Positions 51,864-60,451 of a DNA stretch of 64,000 nt are shown here, piece after piece. Where the stretch lies: NCBI RefSeq assembly GCF_000826065.2, contig NZ_LN623539.1, positions 62,001 through 126,000 of the forward strand. The letters run 5' to 3'. The DNA is from Tessaracoccus massiliensis (lineage in GTDB: Bacteria; Actinomycetota; Actinomycetes; Propionibacteriales; Propionibacteriaceae). The notes beneath the pieces were generated by a model. That model saw only the letters and a list, made by a program, of their open reading frames with translations, made no database searches and was not told the DNA's origin. The translations under genes were made by a program, and so were the position numbers. How positions within the stretch are numbered: the first letter of the stretch is position 1; every line of letters begins with the position of its first letter.

Positions 51864-52255
51864 GTGCTGACTACCTGATCGACACCAATATCTGGATCTC
51901 GGTGATCCGCGGAGACCAGCGCATCAGAGGCCGTCTGGCTGCGCTCCAAGGCAGGGCCATGCTCTCGCTCATCGTCTGGGGAAAACTGCATACCGGCCTC
52001 AACCTTGATCCACAGCGACGCCAGCAGGCCGCCCTTGACCAGATCCGCAGAGGTGCCAGCATCAACCGTCTCACCGCTGAGGTAGCTGAAACCTACGGCA
52101 CCCTCCGCGCTCTCCTTCGCCGCGAGGGTCTGTCCATCGGCCACAACAACACGTGGATCGCAGCCGAAGCCCTGATCTTGGATCAGACAGTGGTCACCCT
52201 CAACGGAAACCACTTCACCCGGATTCCCGGCCTCGCCGTGGAGGACTGGCGCTAG
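51860..52255 (+). CDS. vapC: VapC-type PIN-domain toxin with altered active site
   Basis: A 131-aa PIN-domain protein. Asp8 (YLIDTN) is present. The usual Glu in the second acidic position is replaced by Lys42 (VWGKLHTG), and the usual Asp in the IGPND-type motif by Asn97 (IGHNNTWIAA). The rest of the fold is typical (VVTLNGNHFTRIPGLAVEDW). VapC toxins cut tRNA or rRNA using a cluster of acidic residues and Mg2+. The losses suggest weak or no nuclease activity, or a specialised variant. Coupled to vapB. Confidence 0.85.
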   Translation: MSADYLIDTNIWISVIRGDQRIRGRLAALQGRAMLSLIVWGKLHTGLNLDPQRRQQAALDQIRRGASINRLTAEVAETYGTLRALLRREGLSIGHNNTWIAAEALILDQTVVTLNGNHFTRIPGLAVEDWR

Positions 52256-52271
52256 GGAAAACTCTCGCGCT

Positions 52272-52376
52272 CCCTGAGCCAGCCGCCCGCGGCCCGACGC
52301 TTGTGCTGAGCCTGCCCCAGCGCGAAGCGCCGGGGCAGCTCGAAGTAAAGGGCGCCCGCAGAGGGCAAGCTCAGGG
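52272..52376. terminator. Nested palindromic region between convergent vapC and purQ
   Basis: CTGCCCCAGCGC (52312-52323) and GCGCCGGGGCAG (52327-52338) form a 12-base stem with a three-base loop. An outer pair CCCTGAGC (52272-52279) and GCTCAGGG (52369-52376) encloses it. The element probably ends transcription from both sides and resembles the palindromic repeats at 28340-28367 and in mobA. Confidence 0.7.
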
Positions 52377-52381
52377 ACCCG

Positions 52382-53056
52382 TCAGACGCGGGCGCCGAGG
52401 AAGTTGATGACCGATTCGAAGAACTTGCGGCCGTCGAGCGTGGGCGAGGTGAGCTCCTCCACGTTGTGCTCCGGGTGCGGCATGAGACCCACGACGTTGC
52501 CGCGCTCGTTGGTGATGCCGGCGATGTCGTTGGCCGAGCCGTTGGGGTTGTCCAGGTAGCGGAAGACCACCTGGTCGTTGTCCTCCAACTTGCGCAGCGT
52601 CTCCGGCGAAGCCTGGTAGTTGCCCTCGCCGTTCTTCAGCACGATGGTGATCTCGTCGCCCTTGCCGAAGGCGCAGGTCCACGTGGTGTCGATGCTTTCG
52701 ACGCGCAGGCGCTCATCGCGGCAGATGAACTGCTGGCCCGCGTTGCGGATCATCGCGCCCTCCAGGAGGTGCGCCTCGCAGAGGATCTGAAAACCGTTGC
52801 AGATGCCCAGCACCGGCATGCCCTTGTTGGCCGCGTCGATGACGGTGTCCATCACCGGGCTGAAGCGGGAGATCGCGCCGCAGCGCAGGTAGTCACCGTA
52901 AGAGAACCCGCCGGGCAGGATGATCGCGTCGACGCCCTCGATGGAATCCGAGCCGTGCCACAGCGGGACGGCCTCGGCGCCGGAGAGGCGCACGGCACGC
53001 AGCGCGTCGTGATCGTCGAGCGACCCCGGGAACGTGACGACGCCGATGCGGGTCAT
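52382..53056 (-). CDS. purQ: Phosphoribosylformylglycinamidine synthase subunit PurQ
   Basis: A 224-aa class I glutamine amidotransferase supplying ammonia to PurL. The catalytic cysteine is Cys86 in LGICNGFQ, and the His-Glu pair is in MPHPEHN near residue 193. The start shares one base with the purS stop. PurS and PurQ are together here while PurL lies downstream on the same strand past the mobile region. Confidence 0.96.
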   Translation of the reverse strand: MTRIGVVTFPGSLDDHDALRAVRLSGAEAVPLWHGSDSIEGVDAIILPGGFSYGDYLRCGAISRFSPVMDTVIDAANKGMPVLGICNGFQILCEAHLLEGAMIRNAGQQFICRDERLRVESIDTTWTCAFGKGDEITIVLKNGEGNYQASPETLRKLEDNDQVVFRYLDNPNGSANDIAGITNERGNVVGLMPHPEHNVEELTSPTLDGRKFFESVINFLGARV

Positions 53057-53295
53057 CAGTCGGTCACCACGTCGAACGACTCGATGACCGTGTTGGCCAG
53101 CAGGGTTTCGGCAGCCTCACCAATCTGGGCGAGGACCTCCGGGGTGACCTCCCCGTCGACCTCGATCTCGAAGCGCTTGCCCTGGCGCACGGACATCCCG
53201 TGGAAGCCGAGGCGCTGGAGCGCACCGGTGACGGCCTTGCCCTGCGGATCAAGGATCTCGGGCTTCGGCATGACGTTGACAACGACGCGTGGCAT
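53056..53295 (-). CDS. purS: Phosphoribosylformylglycinamidine synthase subunit PurS
   Basis: A 79-aa subunit with the family sequence [20 protein letters not shown] and [20 protein letters not shown]. It bridges PurQ and PurL for ammonia transfer. It is the first gene of purSQ, preceded by the terminator of the leucine-rich protein gene. Confidence 0.95.
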   Translation of the reverse strand: MPRVVVNVMPKPEILDPQGKAVTGALQRLGFHGMSVRQGKRFEIEVDGEVTPEVLAQIGEAAETLLANTVIESFDVVTD

Positions 53296-53317
53296 AGCTG
53301 AAGCGTAGCGGAAAGGC

Positions 53318-53356
53318 CGCGGGCGGCCCGGGGGTGTCTCCCCCGAGCCGCCCGCG
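53318..53356 (-). terminator. Hairpin terminator after the leucine-rich protein gene
   Basis: CGCGGGCGGC and CGGGGG are mirrored by CCCCCG and GCCGCCCGCG around a five-base loop. The stem lies 16 bases after the leucine-rich protein stop and before purS, both on the minus strand, and is followed by a short T-run. Confidence 0.75.
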
Positions 53357-53371
53357 CGCCCTGTCCCCCGC

Positions 53372-55981
53372 TCAGGAGGCGGGCGTGAATGCCACGATGT
53401 TGTTGAACACCCACTCGTTGCTACGGGCGAAGCGGTACCCGCCGCCGTCGGCCGGCTGTGCGGACACGAGGGTGGCCCTCACGTAGGAGCGGCAGGCCCC
53501 GGAGCCGGTGGCGACGGTGTCGCACTCGGTGCGCCACTGCCGGCCGTCCTCCGCGGTCCACGCCCCGGTTTCAGCGAGCGGGTTGCCCGCCCAGGTCGCG
53601 CGCTTGGCCGGCAGGTACGTGAGGTTGTTGAACGCCCAGCCCTGACGCACCTCATACTCCCCATCCACCTCGACGACGGTGGTCGCCCAGATGTCGGTGC
53701 GGCACCGCTCGGTGGCCGAGTACGGCTCGCACGCGGTGTTCCAGCGACGCCCGTTGACCTCGTGCAGACCCGGCAACGTGTACGGGGCGGTGCGCTCCCC
53801 CGTCGCGGCTGGAGGCGCAGACGGTGCGGCCGTCTCAGTCACCACGGAGGTCGCGGTCACGGTGGGAGCAGGCTCCGGGGTGGCAGTCTGCGTCACGACG
53901 GACGTCGCGGTTGCAGTTGCAGTCACCGTCGCGGTAGCCGTCGCTGTGACGGTCGGCGCCGGCTCCGGTGTGGCGATCTCGGTCACGACGGTAGTGGCGG
54001 TCACTGTCGGTGCGGGCTCCGGGGTCGACGTCACGGTGACGGTCGGTGCGGGCTCCGGGGTCGCGGTGACGGTGACGGTCACCGTCGGGACGGGCTCCGG
54101 CGTCGGCTCCTGCGCCTCCGCGACAGTGGCGAGGATGCTGCCCGCGAACCAGCCGCCGGCCGCGTTCTTCGACCATGTCAGGGTGTAGTCACCGGGTTCA
54201 GCGAAGACGAGGCTGCCGTCGTCGCCCACAGTGACGCCCTCGGGGGTTTTCAGCTCCACCGGCGTGCCGTCGAGGTAGGTCACCGCTGGGGCTGCGGCCG
54301 GCGCGCCGGCCTCAGCCGTCATGGTGAGCTTCTGCCAGCGGGCACGCACCGCGCTGTAGTCGGTGACCTTGACGTGCTTGAGCGGGCTCAGGTCGGCGAT
54401 GGCGTTGGTGCCCAGATCCAGGGACTTGAGGGTGGCGAACCCGGCCAGCGGGGTGACGTCCTCGATGAGGTTGTTGGAGACCAGCAGGCTCGACAGGGAG
54501 GTGGCACCCTTCAGAGGGCTGAGGTCACTGATCTTGTTGCCCTGCGCGGCGAACGTCTCCAGCTTGGTGAGTCCGCTGAGTGAGGAGAGCGAGGAGAAGC
54601 CGTTCTTGTGCGCCACCAGCCGCTTCAGGTTGGTGAGGCCGGAGACGTCGAGCTCGGTGATCTTGTTGTCGTCGATCGTCAGGTCACGGATCGAGTCGCT
54701 CTTCAGCCCGGTGACGCTGGTGAGCTGATTGCGGCTGAGCCCCACCTCGGTCACGTTCGGTAGCCCCGAGATGACGCTGGGGTCGGAGACCAGGTTGCCG
54801 TTGAGCATCAGCTCGGTCAGGTTGGTCAGCGCCGCGATGGGAGCGAGGTCGCTGATCTGGTTGGTGGCCATGGACAGCTCGGTCAGGCCGGTGAGGCCGG
54901 CGACGGGGCGCAGATCGGTGATGCCGTTGCCATAGGCCGTCAGCGACGTCAGATTCGTGAGGCCCGCCACCGGCGTGAGGTCGGTGACCTTCTGGCCGCC
55001 GATCGACAGGCCGGACAGGCCCGTGAGGTGTTCAGCGCCCGTGATGTCGGTGATGGTGCGGTACTTCGTCGCGGTGCAGTTCAACTCGCCCGTGAGCCGG
55101 TTGAGTTGATCCTGTGAGATGGCCGAATCGGCCGCCTGGCCGAGCTTGTCATTGAGGCAGAGGCGGAACTTGGGGTCCGGCACGTCCACCAGCGTCGGGT
55201 CGGTCACCGTGAGCCGCGCGGCAGAGGAGTGCACGGTGCCTGCCGGGTTGGCCACGACCGCACGGAACTGGTGGCCATGATCGGCGAGCGTGACGCTCTC
55301 CAGCGCCAGCGAGCCACCACTGGCGCCGTCGATGGGTGCCCAGGTGGCGCCGTCGGCGGAGCGTTCCCAGGCGATGGCGGGTGCTGGGCGGCCAGCGACC
55401 TCGACGGTGAAGGTGGCCCCGAAGCCCACCTCCGTGGCCACGTCCACGGGCTGCGTCACGACGGTGGGCGCGAGGGGTGCAGGGTCTGCGACTTCGCCTG
55501 GCTTGTAGCCCTCCCACCGCGGCGGGTTGCCGTTCCAGGTCGTGGCAGGCGACACCGCCCAGCCCTCAACGCTGCCGGCAGCGGGCTGGTATGAGCTGGC
55601 ACCAAGCTGGGAGAACTCCCAGTCGCCCCAGCCCGCGTCGTCGGACCACTGTCGGTGGAAGTAGGTCCACCACTTGCCGTCTGCCACGTAGTCGGCCCGC
55701 ACGCCGTTGATGACCTTGATGAACGCCGGGTCGTCGATGGTGAAGCCGGCCGAGACGAGGGCCTCCGACCCGGTCTCGAACTCGGTGGCGCAGCCGCCGA
55801 GAAGGTCGCCTTCACCGGGGTCGACGATCACGAACACATTGTTGTCGTAGGTGCATTCCCGCACCTCGGCGTCTGTGAAACTGAAGTCGGCCTGGGCCTG
55901 TGACGCCCAGGGCACTGAGGCGGTGACGGCGAGGGCGAGCGCCGTTGAGACGGCGCGTCTGATGGGATGGGGGCTGTTCAT
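53372..55981 (-). CDS. Secreted leucine-rich-repeat protein under cobalamin-riboswitch control
   Basis: An 869-aa exported protein. After a signal peptide (STALALAVTASVPWASQAQA) comes a domain of about 140 residues (GGCATEFETGSEALVSAGF; WWTYFHRQW; SSYQPAAGSVEGWAV). Its pattern recalls domains in B12-regulated surface proteins (family recollection, not proven). Next is an Ig-like segment (about 180-265), then internalin-type leucine repeats (about 310-545; units such as LTNLTSLTAYGNGITDLRP), then a TPEPAPTVTVT-type stalk. Last is a Cys-containing C-terminal domain shared with the Ltp protein at 50561. No LPXTG or C-terminal membrane helix is seen. Confidence 0.85.
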   Translation of the reverse strand: MNSPHPIRRAVSTALALAVTASVPWASQAQADFSFTDAEVRECTYDNNVFVIVDPGEGDLLGGCATEFETGSEALVSAGFTIDDPAFIKVINGVRADYVADGKWWTYFHRQWSDDAGWGDWEFSQLGASSYQPAAGSVEGWAVSPATTWNGNPPRWEGYKPGEVADPAPLAPTVVTQPVDVATEVGFGATFTVEVAGRPAPAIAWERSADGATWAPIDGASGGSLALESVTLADHGHQFRAVVANPAGTVHSSAARLTVTDPTLVDVPDPKFRLCLNDKLGQAADSAISQDQLNRLTGELNCTATKYRTITDITGAEHLTGLSGLSIGGQKVTDLTPVAGLTNLTSLTAYGNGITDLRPVAGLTGLTELSMATNQISDLAPIAALTNLTELMLNGNLVSDPSVISGLPNVTEVGLSRNQLTSVTGLKSDSIRDLTIDDNKITELDVSGLTNLKRLVAHKNGFSSLSSLSGLTKLETFAAQGNKISDLSPLKGATSLSSLLVSNNLIEDVTPLAGFATLKSLDLGTNAIADLSPLKHVKVTDYSAVRARWQKLTMTAEAGAPAAAPAVTYLDGTPVELKTPEGVTVGDDGSLVFAEPGDYTLTWSKNAAGGWFAGSILATVAEAQEPTPEPVPTVTVTVTATPEPAPTVTVTSTPEPAPTVTATTVVTEIATPEPAPTVTATATATVTATATATSVVTQTATPEPAPTVTATSVVTETAAPSAPPAATGERTAPYTLPGLHEVNGRRWNTACEPYSATERCRTDIWATTVVEVDGEYEVRQGWAFNNLTYLPAKRATWAGNPLAETGAWTAEDGRQWRTECDTVATGSGACRSYVRATLVSAQPADGGGYRFARSNEWVFNNIVAFTPAS

Positions 55982-56059
55982 GCTGCCTTTCTTCTCGCGA
56001 ACGAACGCGACCAGGGCAGCAGAACTGCTCGGGACGCAGCTCGCTTATCCGCGGCGAGT

Positions 56060-56170
56060 ACTGATTCCTTCGAACAGGTTTTGGTCCGGCTAGCCGGAGA
56101 CGGGTCTCCGGTCACGGTTGCGGGTCAGCCCGGGATTTGCACCCGGTTCGCCACCTGATCTGAGCGGAAC
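56060..56170 (-). ncRNA. Cobalamin riboswitch
   Basis: The minus-strand leader of the leucine-rich protein gene contains the conserved core GGTGCAAATCC (56133-56143) and CTGACCCGCAACCGT (56114-56128). These are followed by GGAGAC, a GTCTCCGG stem and GCCGGACCAAAACCTG. These are the signature elements of the B12-binding core. The remaining 80 bases to the start codon can pair around CGGATAAGCGAGC and may form the expression platform. Repression by cobalamin is the known behaviour. Exact ends are approximate. Confidence 0.87.
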
Positions 56171-56442
56171 CCTAGCAGTAGGCTGACGACACCACCATCC
56201 GGGGCGGACTCCTGAGCGCAGACGTGCCGGCAGGATGGTCGCCTTACCGCCACCAGGTCTCCGACGTCCTGGCGATCAGGGCAGCGCCAAGCTCTCGATC
56301 CCGGACACCACGTGGATGACATCGCCACCATCGGCATCGCCCGGCACGATCTGGGCTTCGGGGATCCCCGCTCGCGGCCACGCAGATCCTCGACTGCCAC
56401 TGACTCCCGTCCGGTTCCCCGGTCTCACCGGCGTGACCACCG
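56171..56442. other. Region between the riboswitch and the glycosylase gene
   Basis: This stretch should hold the promoter for the riboswitch transcript near its low-coordinate side. Open frames on both strands give no recognisable protein; a minus-strand reading with DADGGDVIHVVSGIESLAL could be a gene scrap. Nothing firm can be assigned. Confidence 0.3.
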
Positions 56443-57060
56443 TCAGCGCGACACCGTCGGGTCGTCCGCGATCGAGAAGCGCAGCGGAAAGTCCGCCGCC
56501 GCGGTGATGCCGATGCGGGGGCCGGAGACCAGCACCGGTGCCGCACCTTCCCGCGGGGTGAGCGTGAGCCCGGTGGAACCGTCGAGCGGGGCGCCCGTGT
56601 CATCGAGCGAGATGCCCAGCGCCACGGTCAGCCGGGCCGGGCCTGCAGCCAGATCTGCGTCCGTGCGGGTGCGGCCGACGGCCGAGCGCCTCGCGCGCGC
56701 GATCTCCACGCCGTCGACCACCTCACCGGCACGGACGAGGACACCGGTGGGCGTACCGTCGGGGCCCACCTTCACGTTGAAGCAGGTGTGCAGCCCCATG
56801 TGCCGGTAGACGTAGGCGTGCCAGGGCGGCCCGAACATCGCCTGGTTGCGGGCATTGGGGCCGCGGTAGGCGTGCGACGCCGGGTCGTGCGGGCCGGCGT
56901 AGGCCTCCACCTCGGTGATGCGGAGGGTCACCGGGCCCGGCGCGCGGTCGACGGTGAGGTGCGCGTTGAGCAGACGTTTCGCCTCGACGGCGACGGCATC
57001 GAGCGCCTTCAGAGCGTCGAGATCAAGCTCGGTGAACCGGGCGTCGCGCGGCGTCAGCAC
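56443..57060 (-). CDS. 3-methyladenine DNA glycosylase (AAG/MPG family)
   Basis: A 205-aa base-excision repair enzyme of the mammalian-type MPG family. Characteristic segments are ITEVEAYAGPHDPASHAY with the catalytic Glu, GPNARNQAMFGPPWHAYVY and the late GPRIGITAAADFPLRF. It removes alkylated and deaminated purines from DNA. Its start is one base from the upstream class IV aminotransferase-type gene stop, so the two are cotranscribed with purC. Confidence 0.93.
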   Translation of the reverse strand: MLTPRDARFTELDLDALKALDAVAVEAKRLLNAHLTVDRAPGPVTLRITEVEAYAGPHDPASHAYRGPNARNQAMFGPPWHAYVYRHMGLHTCFNVKVGPDGTPTGVLVRAGEVVDGVEIARARRSAVGRTRTDADLAAGPARLTVALGISLDDTGAPLDGSTGLTLTPREGAAPVLVSGPRIGITAAADFPLRFSIADDPTVSR

Positions 57061-57061
57061 C

Positions 57062-57913
57062 TCAGGCTGCCCCGGGCACGCCGAGGAGGCGGCAGATCTG
57101 CGCGTCGAGCGGGGAGGTGGGCACCTCGCGCCCGTCGGCGTGCGTGATGCGGGCCACCAGGCGGCTACTGGAGAGCAGCCAGCCGCCGCGGGCGCGGTAC
57201 AGGTCGTCGACCACCAACGGCTTGACCTCCACCTCGAGGCCGGCGCCTGGCGCCTTCTCCATCAGTTCGGCCACGGTGATGGAGCGCAGGATCCCGTCCA
57301 GCGGCGGGGTGGTGAGCACGCCGTCGAGGTCCAGGATGAGGCTCGAGGTGGGCCCCTCCAGGAGGGTGCCCGACGGGGTGATGAACAGGGCGTCATCCGC
57401 GTCGTTGTTCATCGCGTAGCGGCGGGCGGCCATGTTGATGCCGTAGCTGAGCGACTTCGCTCCGGGCAGCAGCCACGGCAGGTCGACGATCTCGGTGCCC
57501 TCGAAACCGCGGTCCAGCAGCAGCACCTTCACGCCGTCGCGGCGTTCACGCAGGGAGCGCTCGTCGATGGGGGCGGCCATGGCCCAGCCGCTGGGCTCGT
57601 CGATGCCCTCGGGCCCGCGGGTCATGAACAGCCGCACCACGGCCTGATCCTCGGCCGCCCAGTCCCAGGCCTCGATGATGGCCCGGATGGCCCGGCGGTA
57701 ACCTTCGGCATCCGGGGCGGGAAGTCTGAGGATCCCAGCCGATGCAGCGAGGCGCTCCAGGTGCTCCTCGACGTGGCGGGGCTCCTGGTCGACGACGATC
57801 AGCGACTCGAAGACCCCGTCTCCCCGCACCACTCCTTGATCGTCGGCGCGGACGATGGGCTGGGAGGGGTCGACGATCGTGCCGTCGAGGAGTGCAACCA
57901 TGCGGATAGCCAT
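57062..57913 (-). CDS. pabC: Class IV PLP enzyme, probably aminodeoxychorismate lyase
   Basis: A 283-aa fold-type IV PLP enzyme. The PLP lysine is in LPGAKSLSYGINMAARR, and the loop DDALFITPSGTLLEGPTSSL is typical of the aminotransferase/ADC lyase family. The length and lone position fit 4-amino-4-deoxychorismate lyase of folate synthesis better than branched-chain aminotransferase, but the two cannot be separated with certainty from sequence reading. It lies between purC (16-base gap) and the glycosylase gene. Confidence 0.8.
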   Translation of the reverse strand: MAIRMVALLDGTIVDPSQPIVRADDQGVVRGDGVFESLIVVDQEPRHVEEHLERLAASAGILRLPAPDAEGYRRAIRAIIEAWDWAAEDQAVVRLFMTRGPEGIDEPSGWAMAAPIDERSLRERRDGVKVLLLDRGFEGTEIVDLPWLLPGAKSLSYGINMAARRYAMNNDADDALFITPSGTLLEGPTSSLILDLDGVLTTPPLDGILRSITVAELMEKAPGAGLEVEVKPLVVDDLYRARGGWLLSSSRLVARITHADGREVPTSPLDAQICRLLGVPGAA

Positions 57914-57929
57914 GGCACGAGCCTACGCG

Positions 57930-58799
57930 TTAGGCGAACGACTTTCCGGTGAGACGACGGTACGCCTCGAGGTAGCGCTCGCGGGTGGCGGCCACCACAT
58001 CATCGGGCAGCGGGGGCGGCGGGGCCTCGGATGTGCGGTCCCAGCCCGATTCGTGGGCCAGCCAGTCGCGCACGTACTGCTTGTCGAAGCTGGGCAGCGA
58101 CTCCCCCGGCTGCCACTGCGCCGCGTCCCAGAAGCGCGACGAATCGGGGGTGAGCACCTCGTCGGCCAGCACGAGCGTGCCGTCGGGACGGCGGCCGAAC
58201 TCGACCTTGGTGTCAGCCAGGATGATGCCCCGCGCGTCGGCGATCTCGGCGGCCTTCGCGTAGATCTCCAGCGTCAGGTCCCGCAGTTTGGAGGCGAGTT
58301 CCTCGCCGTGCAACTCGGCGATGGTGGCGTAGTCGACGTTGACGTCGTGCTCCCCCACCGGGGCTTTGATCGCGGGAGTGAAGATGGGCTCCGGCAGCTT
58401 GTCGCCGTCGCGCAGCCCCTCGGGCAGCGGCACTCCGCACACCGTGCGCGACTCCTGGTACTCAACCCACCCCGAGCCGGTGAGGTAGCCGCGGGCGACG
58501 CATTCAACCCCCACCATGTCGAGCGCCTCGACGAGCGTGGCGCGCCCGGCCACGGCGTCGGGCACATTGGTGGAGACCACATGGTTGTCGACGATGTCCG
58601 TCAACTGGCTGAACCACCACAGCGACAGTTGCGTCAGCACGGCGCCCTTGTCCGGGATGAGCGTGCTGAGCACCTGGTCGAAGGCCGAGATGTTGTCCGT
58701 GGCCACCATGAGGATGCGGCCGTCGGCGGCGTCGTAGAGTTCGCGGACCTTGCCCGCGTGCCGCAGTGGAAGGTTCAGGAGATGTCCGTACTGGCTCAC
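57930..58799 (-). CDS. purC: SAICAR synthase PurC
   Basis: A 289-aa enzyme joining aspartate to CAIR in purine synthesis. Family segments: GKVRELYDAADGRILMVATDNISAFD, VECVARGYLTGSGW, ILADTKVEFGRRPDG and the ending DEVLTPDSSRFW. It belongs to the scattered minus-strand series purB, purC, purS, purQ, purL of this window. No anomaly seen. Confidence 0.96.
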   Translation of the reverse strand: MSQYGHLLNLPLRHAGKVRELYDAADGRILMVATDNISAFDQVLSTLIPDKGAVLTQLSLWWFSQLTDIVDNHVVSTNVPDAVAGRATLVEALDMVGVECVARGYLTGSGWVEYQESRTVCGVPLPEGLRDGDKLPEPIFTPAIKAPVGEHDVNVDYATIAELHGEELASKLRDLTLEIYAKAAEIADARGIILADTKVEFGRRPDGTLVLADEVLTPDSSRFWDAAQWQPGESLPSFDKQYVRDWLAHESGWDRTSEAPPPPLPDDVVAATRERYLEAYRRLTGKSFA

Positions 58800-58865
58800 C
58801 CGGCGAGCCTATCGCCCGCGGCACCTCCGGCCGCTCACAATCGGAGGAGTTCCGCCGACAGCGCC

Positions 58866-58897
58866 TCGTAGGGCGCCACGTCGATGCCCTGCTCGGC
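58866..58897. repeat. 32-base direct repeat, left copy (end of a cysteine synthase gene)
   Basis: An identical 32-base sequence stands at 61029-61060. On the minus strand both copies encode [10 protein letters not shown], part of a cysteine synthase-type C-terminus. This left copy is followed by a different tail (EALSAELLRL, stop at about 58836) and has no gene body upstream. The pair delimits a 2.2-kb insert. Confidence 0.85.
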
Positions 58898-59026
58898 TTT
58901 TAGAAGGCTCATGGGTCACGAAGCCATTGAAAATGTCCGTGCCCCGAGGTTGTGTACTCTCCCCGGCTTGACACCCAGGAATTGAGAATGATGAACGCTC
59001 GTCGCAGGCGCGCTCAAGGAGGTCCT

Positions 59027-60124
59027 TCAGTAAATGAATGAGAAATTTCCGCAATTGATTGCCAGGCAGAGGAAGGACTTGCCAGTCAACTGTTTTACGG
59101 TCGCGCGATCACCGCTGCGCCGGTAGGCGTACACCTCGTGGTTCGGGACTTGGATGCCGGACGCAACAACCGAGACGCCGCCATTCTTGAACATTTGCAC
59201 CTGGGCGTTGTACGTGATCGGGCTTGCCAAGGTGCATAGGGGGTTGCCAACTGCATGGGCGATCTCGAAACTGACGTAGGAGGTGGCAGCCCCTTTTGGA
59301 AGGAAACGTATTCCAGCACTGCTCGCCGTAGCCTCACCATGGACGGGGCTTGTCCGGACTGTTTTTCCTACAGTGCGCGTGGGAGTGTATGTCCTCCCAG
59401 TGTAGTCGATTGCAGCGGCTGCGATCGTCCGCGAAGATCCGGCCCGGTAGCTGGTGTTCCAGCTGCGGTTGTCCCCCAAGAAGGTCCCACAGGGGCTTGA
59501 GATGCTAGCAGGGGGAATGAACGTCTTGTAGTTGAACGAGGTCCAATCACTAGGGGAAGCAGACGTCGTCATGTCTGGAAAAGAGAAGGAGGTCCCGCTG
59601 GGCATGGCAACCACGGCGCCCTGTGACCCTGCGAGTGTCGTGGTTTGACAGTTGGTTTCCCCTTGCCTCCCAAGCGTTTTAAGCGCAGTGGTTCCTGAAT
59701 CCGTCGTCACCCGCATGGCTAAGACATCGAGTCGCTCGGGCTTCGGGAACTCATCAAAACTCACCGTCTCCTCATGGTGACTGAAATCTTCAGTAGTGAC
59801 CTCTCGCAATGAAGCCTCGGCCAACTCCTCAAGCAGGTGAGTGCTAAGTTTGACCTCTTCGGGACGCTGCCCTTTCCACAGCTCGACTCGAACCTCCCCA
59901 TTCAACGACTCGAGCACGGGGGCGAACATATCGCTGTCCAGTGTGCGAGTTGCCAATCTCGCGCCGCCAGGCAGAACGATCATCTTCGATGTCTCATCTA
60001 CAGTGACGAGGCAAGGGTCGTCATCAGTACGGGGGGTGGCACCCGCGTTCAGACCCAGCGGCCCTGTGGTCGCACACAGGGCAAAGATCACGGATCCCAG
60101 AGTGAGTTTCGTTTTCCACTTCAT
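59027..60124 (-). CDS. Secreted protein of unknown function
   Basis: A 365-aa exported protein with a signal peptide (KLTLGSVIFALCATTGPLGLNAGA). I do not recognise a family. Residues about 45-150 are acidic and helix-prone (STHLLEELAEASLREVTTEDF); the second half is Ser/Thr/Gly-rich with cysteines (SPCGTFLG; GNPLCTLASP; FLCLAINCGNFSF). The start ATG 60124 has AAGGAAGG upstream. Base composition is lower in GC than the flanks, and the gene lies inside the insert bounded by 32-base direct repeats, which suggests transfer. Confidence 0.7.
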   Translation of the reverse strand: MKWKTKLTLGSVIFALCATTGPLGLNAGATPRTDDDPCLVTVDETSKMIVLPGGARLATRTLDSDMFAPVLESLNGEVRVELWKGQRPEEVKLSTHLLEELAEASLREVTTEDFSHHEETVSFDEFPKPERLDVLAMRVTTDSGTTALKTLGRQGETNCQTTTLAGSQGAVVAMPSGTSFSFPDMTTSASPSDWTSFNYKTFIPPASISSPCGTFLGDNRSWNTSYRAGSSRTIAAAAIDYTGRTYTPTRTVGKTVRTSPVHGEATASSAGIRFLPKGAATSYVSFEIAHAVGNPLCTLASPITYNAQVQMFKNGGVSVVASGIQVPNHEVYAYRRSGDRATVKQLTGKSFLCLAINCGNFSFIY

Positions 60125-60451
60125 TGTGCCTTCCTTCATCCACTCTCGTCGTCGAGAGGCCGTAGGGGTAGGTTACAGGACTTGGCGGCGTCAAGAGGGG
60201 CTGAGATCATTTTGTTTTGACGGACCTCCGCTTCTGTCCGACATGATCCAGAGATAGGAGCCACCATGCACACTTCTCATCTCTGCGACGGACGCCCGCG
60301 GTTGCCTGTCGTCGTCGGCGCAGCAGGAGCAGTAGCGAAGCAAACCTACCGCGATCTGCCTCACAGGCATGTTCTCATGCACACAGGTAGGATGTAGGCA
60401 AATGGCACGTGGCCTCACGTAGGCAAGTGCACAAGGATGGAAGGCTACCTG
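60125..60451. other. Region between the divergent genes of the insert
   Basis: A low-GC gap that must hold promoters for the secreted-protein gene (minus) and the small membrane-protein gene (plus). It includes one possible 43-codon gene listed separately. No repeat or RNA structure stands out. Confidence 0.35.
60266..60397 (+). CDS. Possible small protein or gene fragment (43 aa)
   Basis: An ATG with AGGAG at suitable spacing opens 43 codons containing VVVGAAGAVAKQTYRDLPHR and HVLMHTGRM. No family is recognised. It may be a real small protein or the remnant of a gene within the insert. Confidence 0.25.
   Translation: MHTSHLCDGRPRLPVVVGAAGAVAKQTYRDLPHRHVLMHTGRM

Noticed and set aside
53850-54120. 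Short tandem repeats that could be taken for a CRISPR array
   Set aside because: They are codon-level repeats of a TPEPAPTVT-type protein stalk within one reading frame, without regular spacers.
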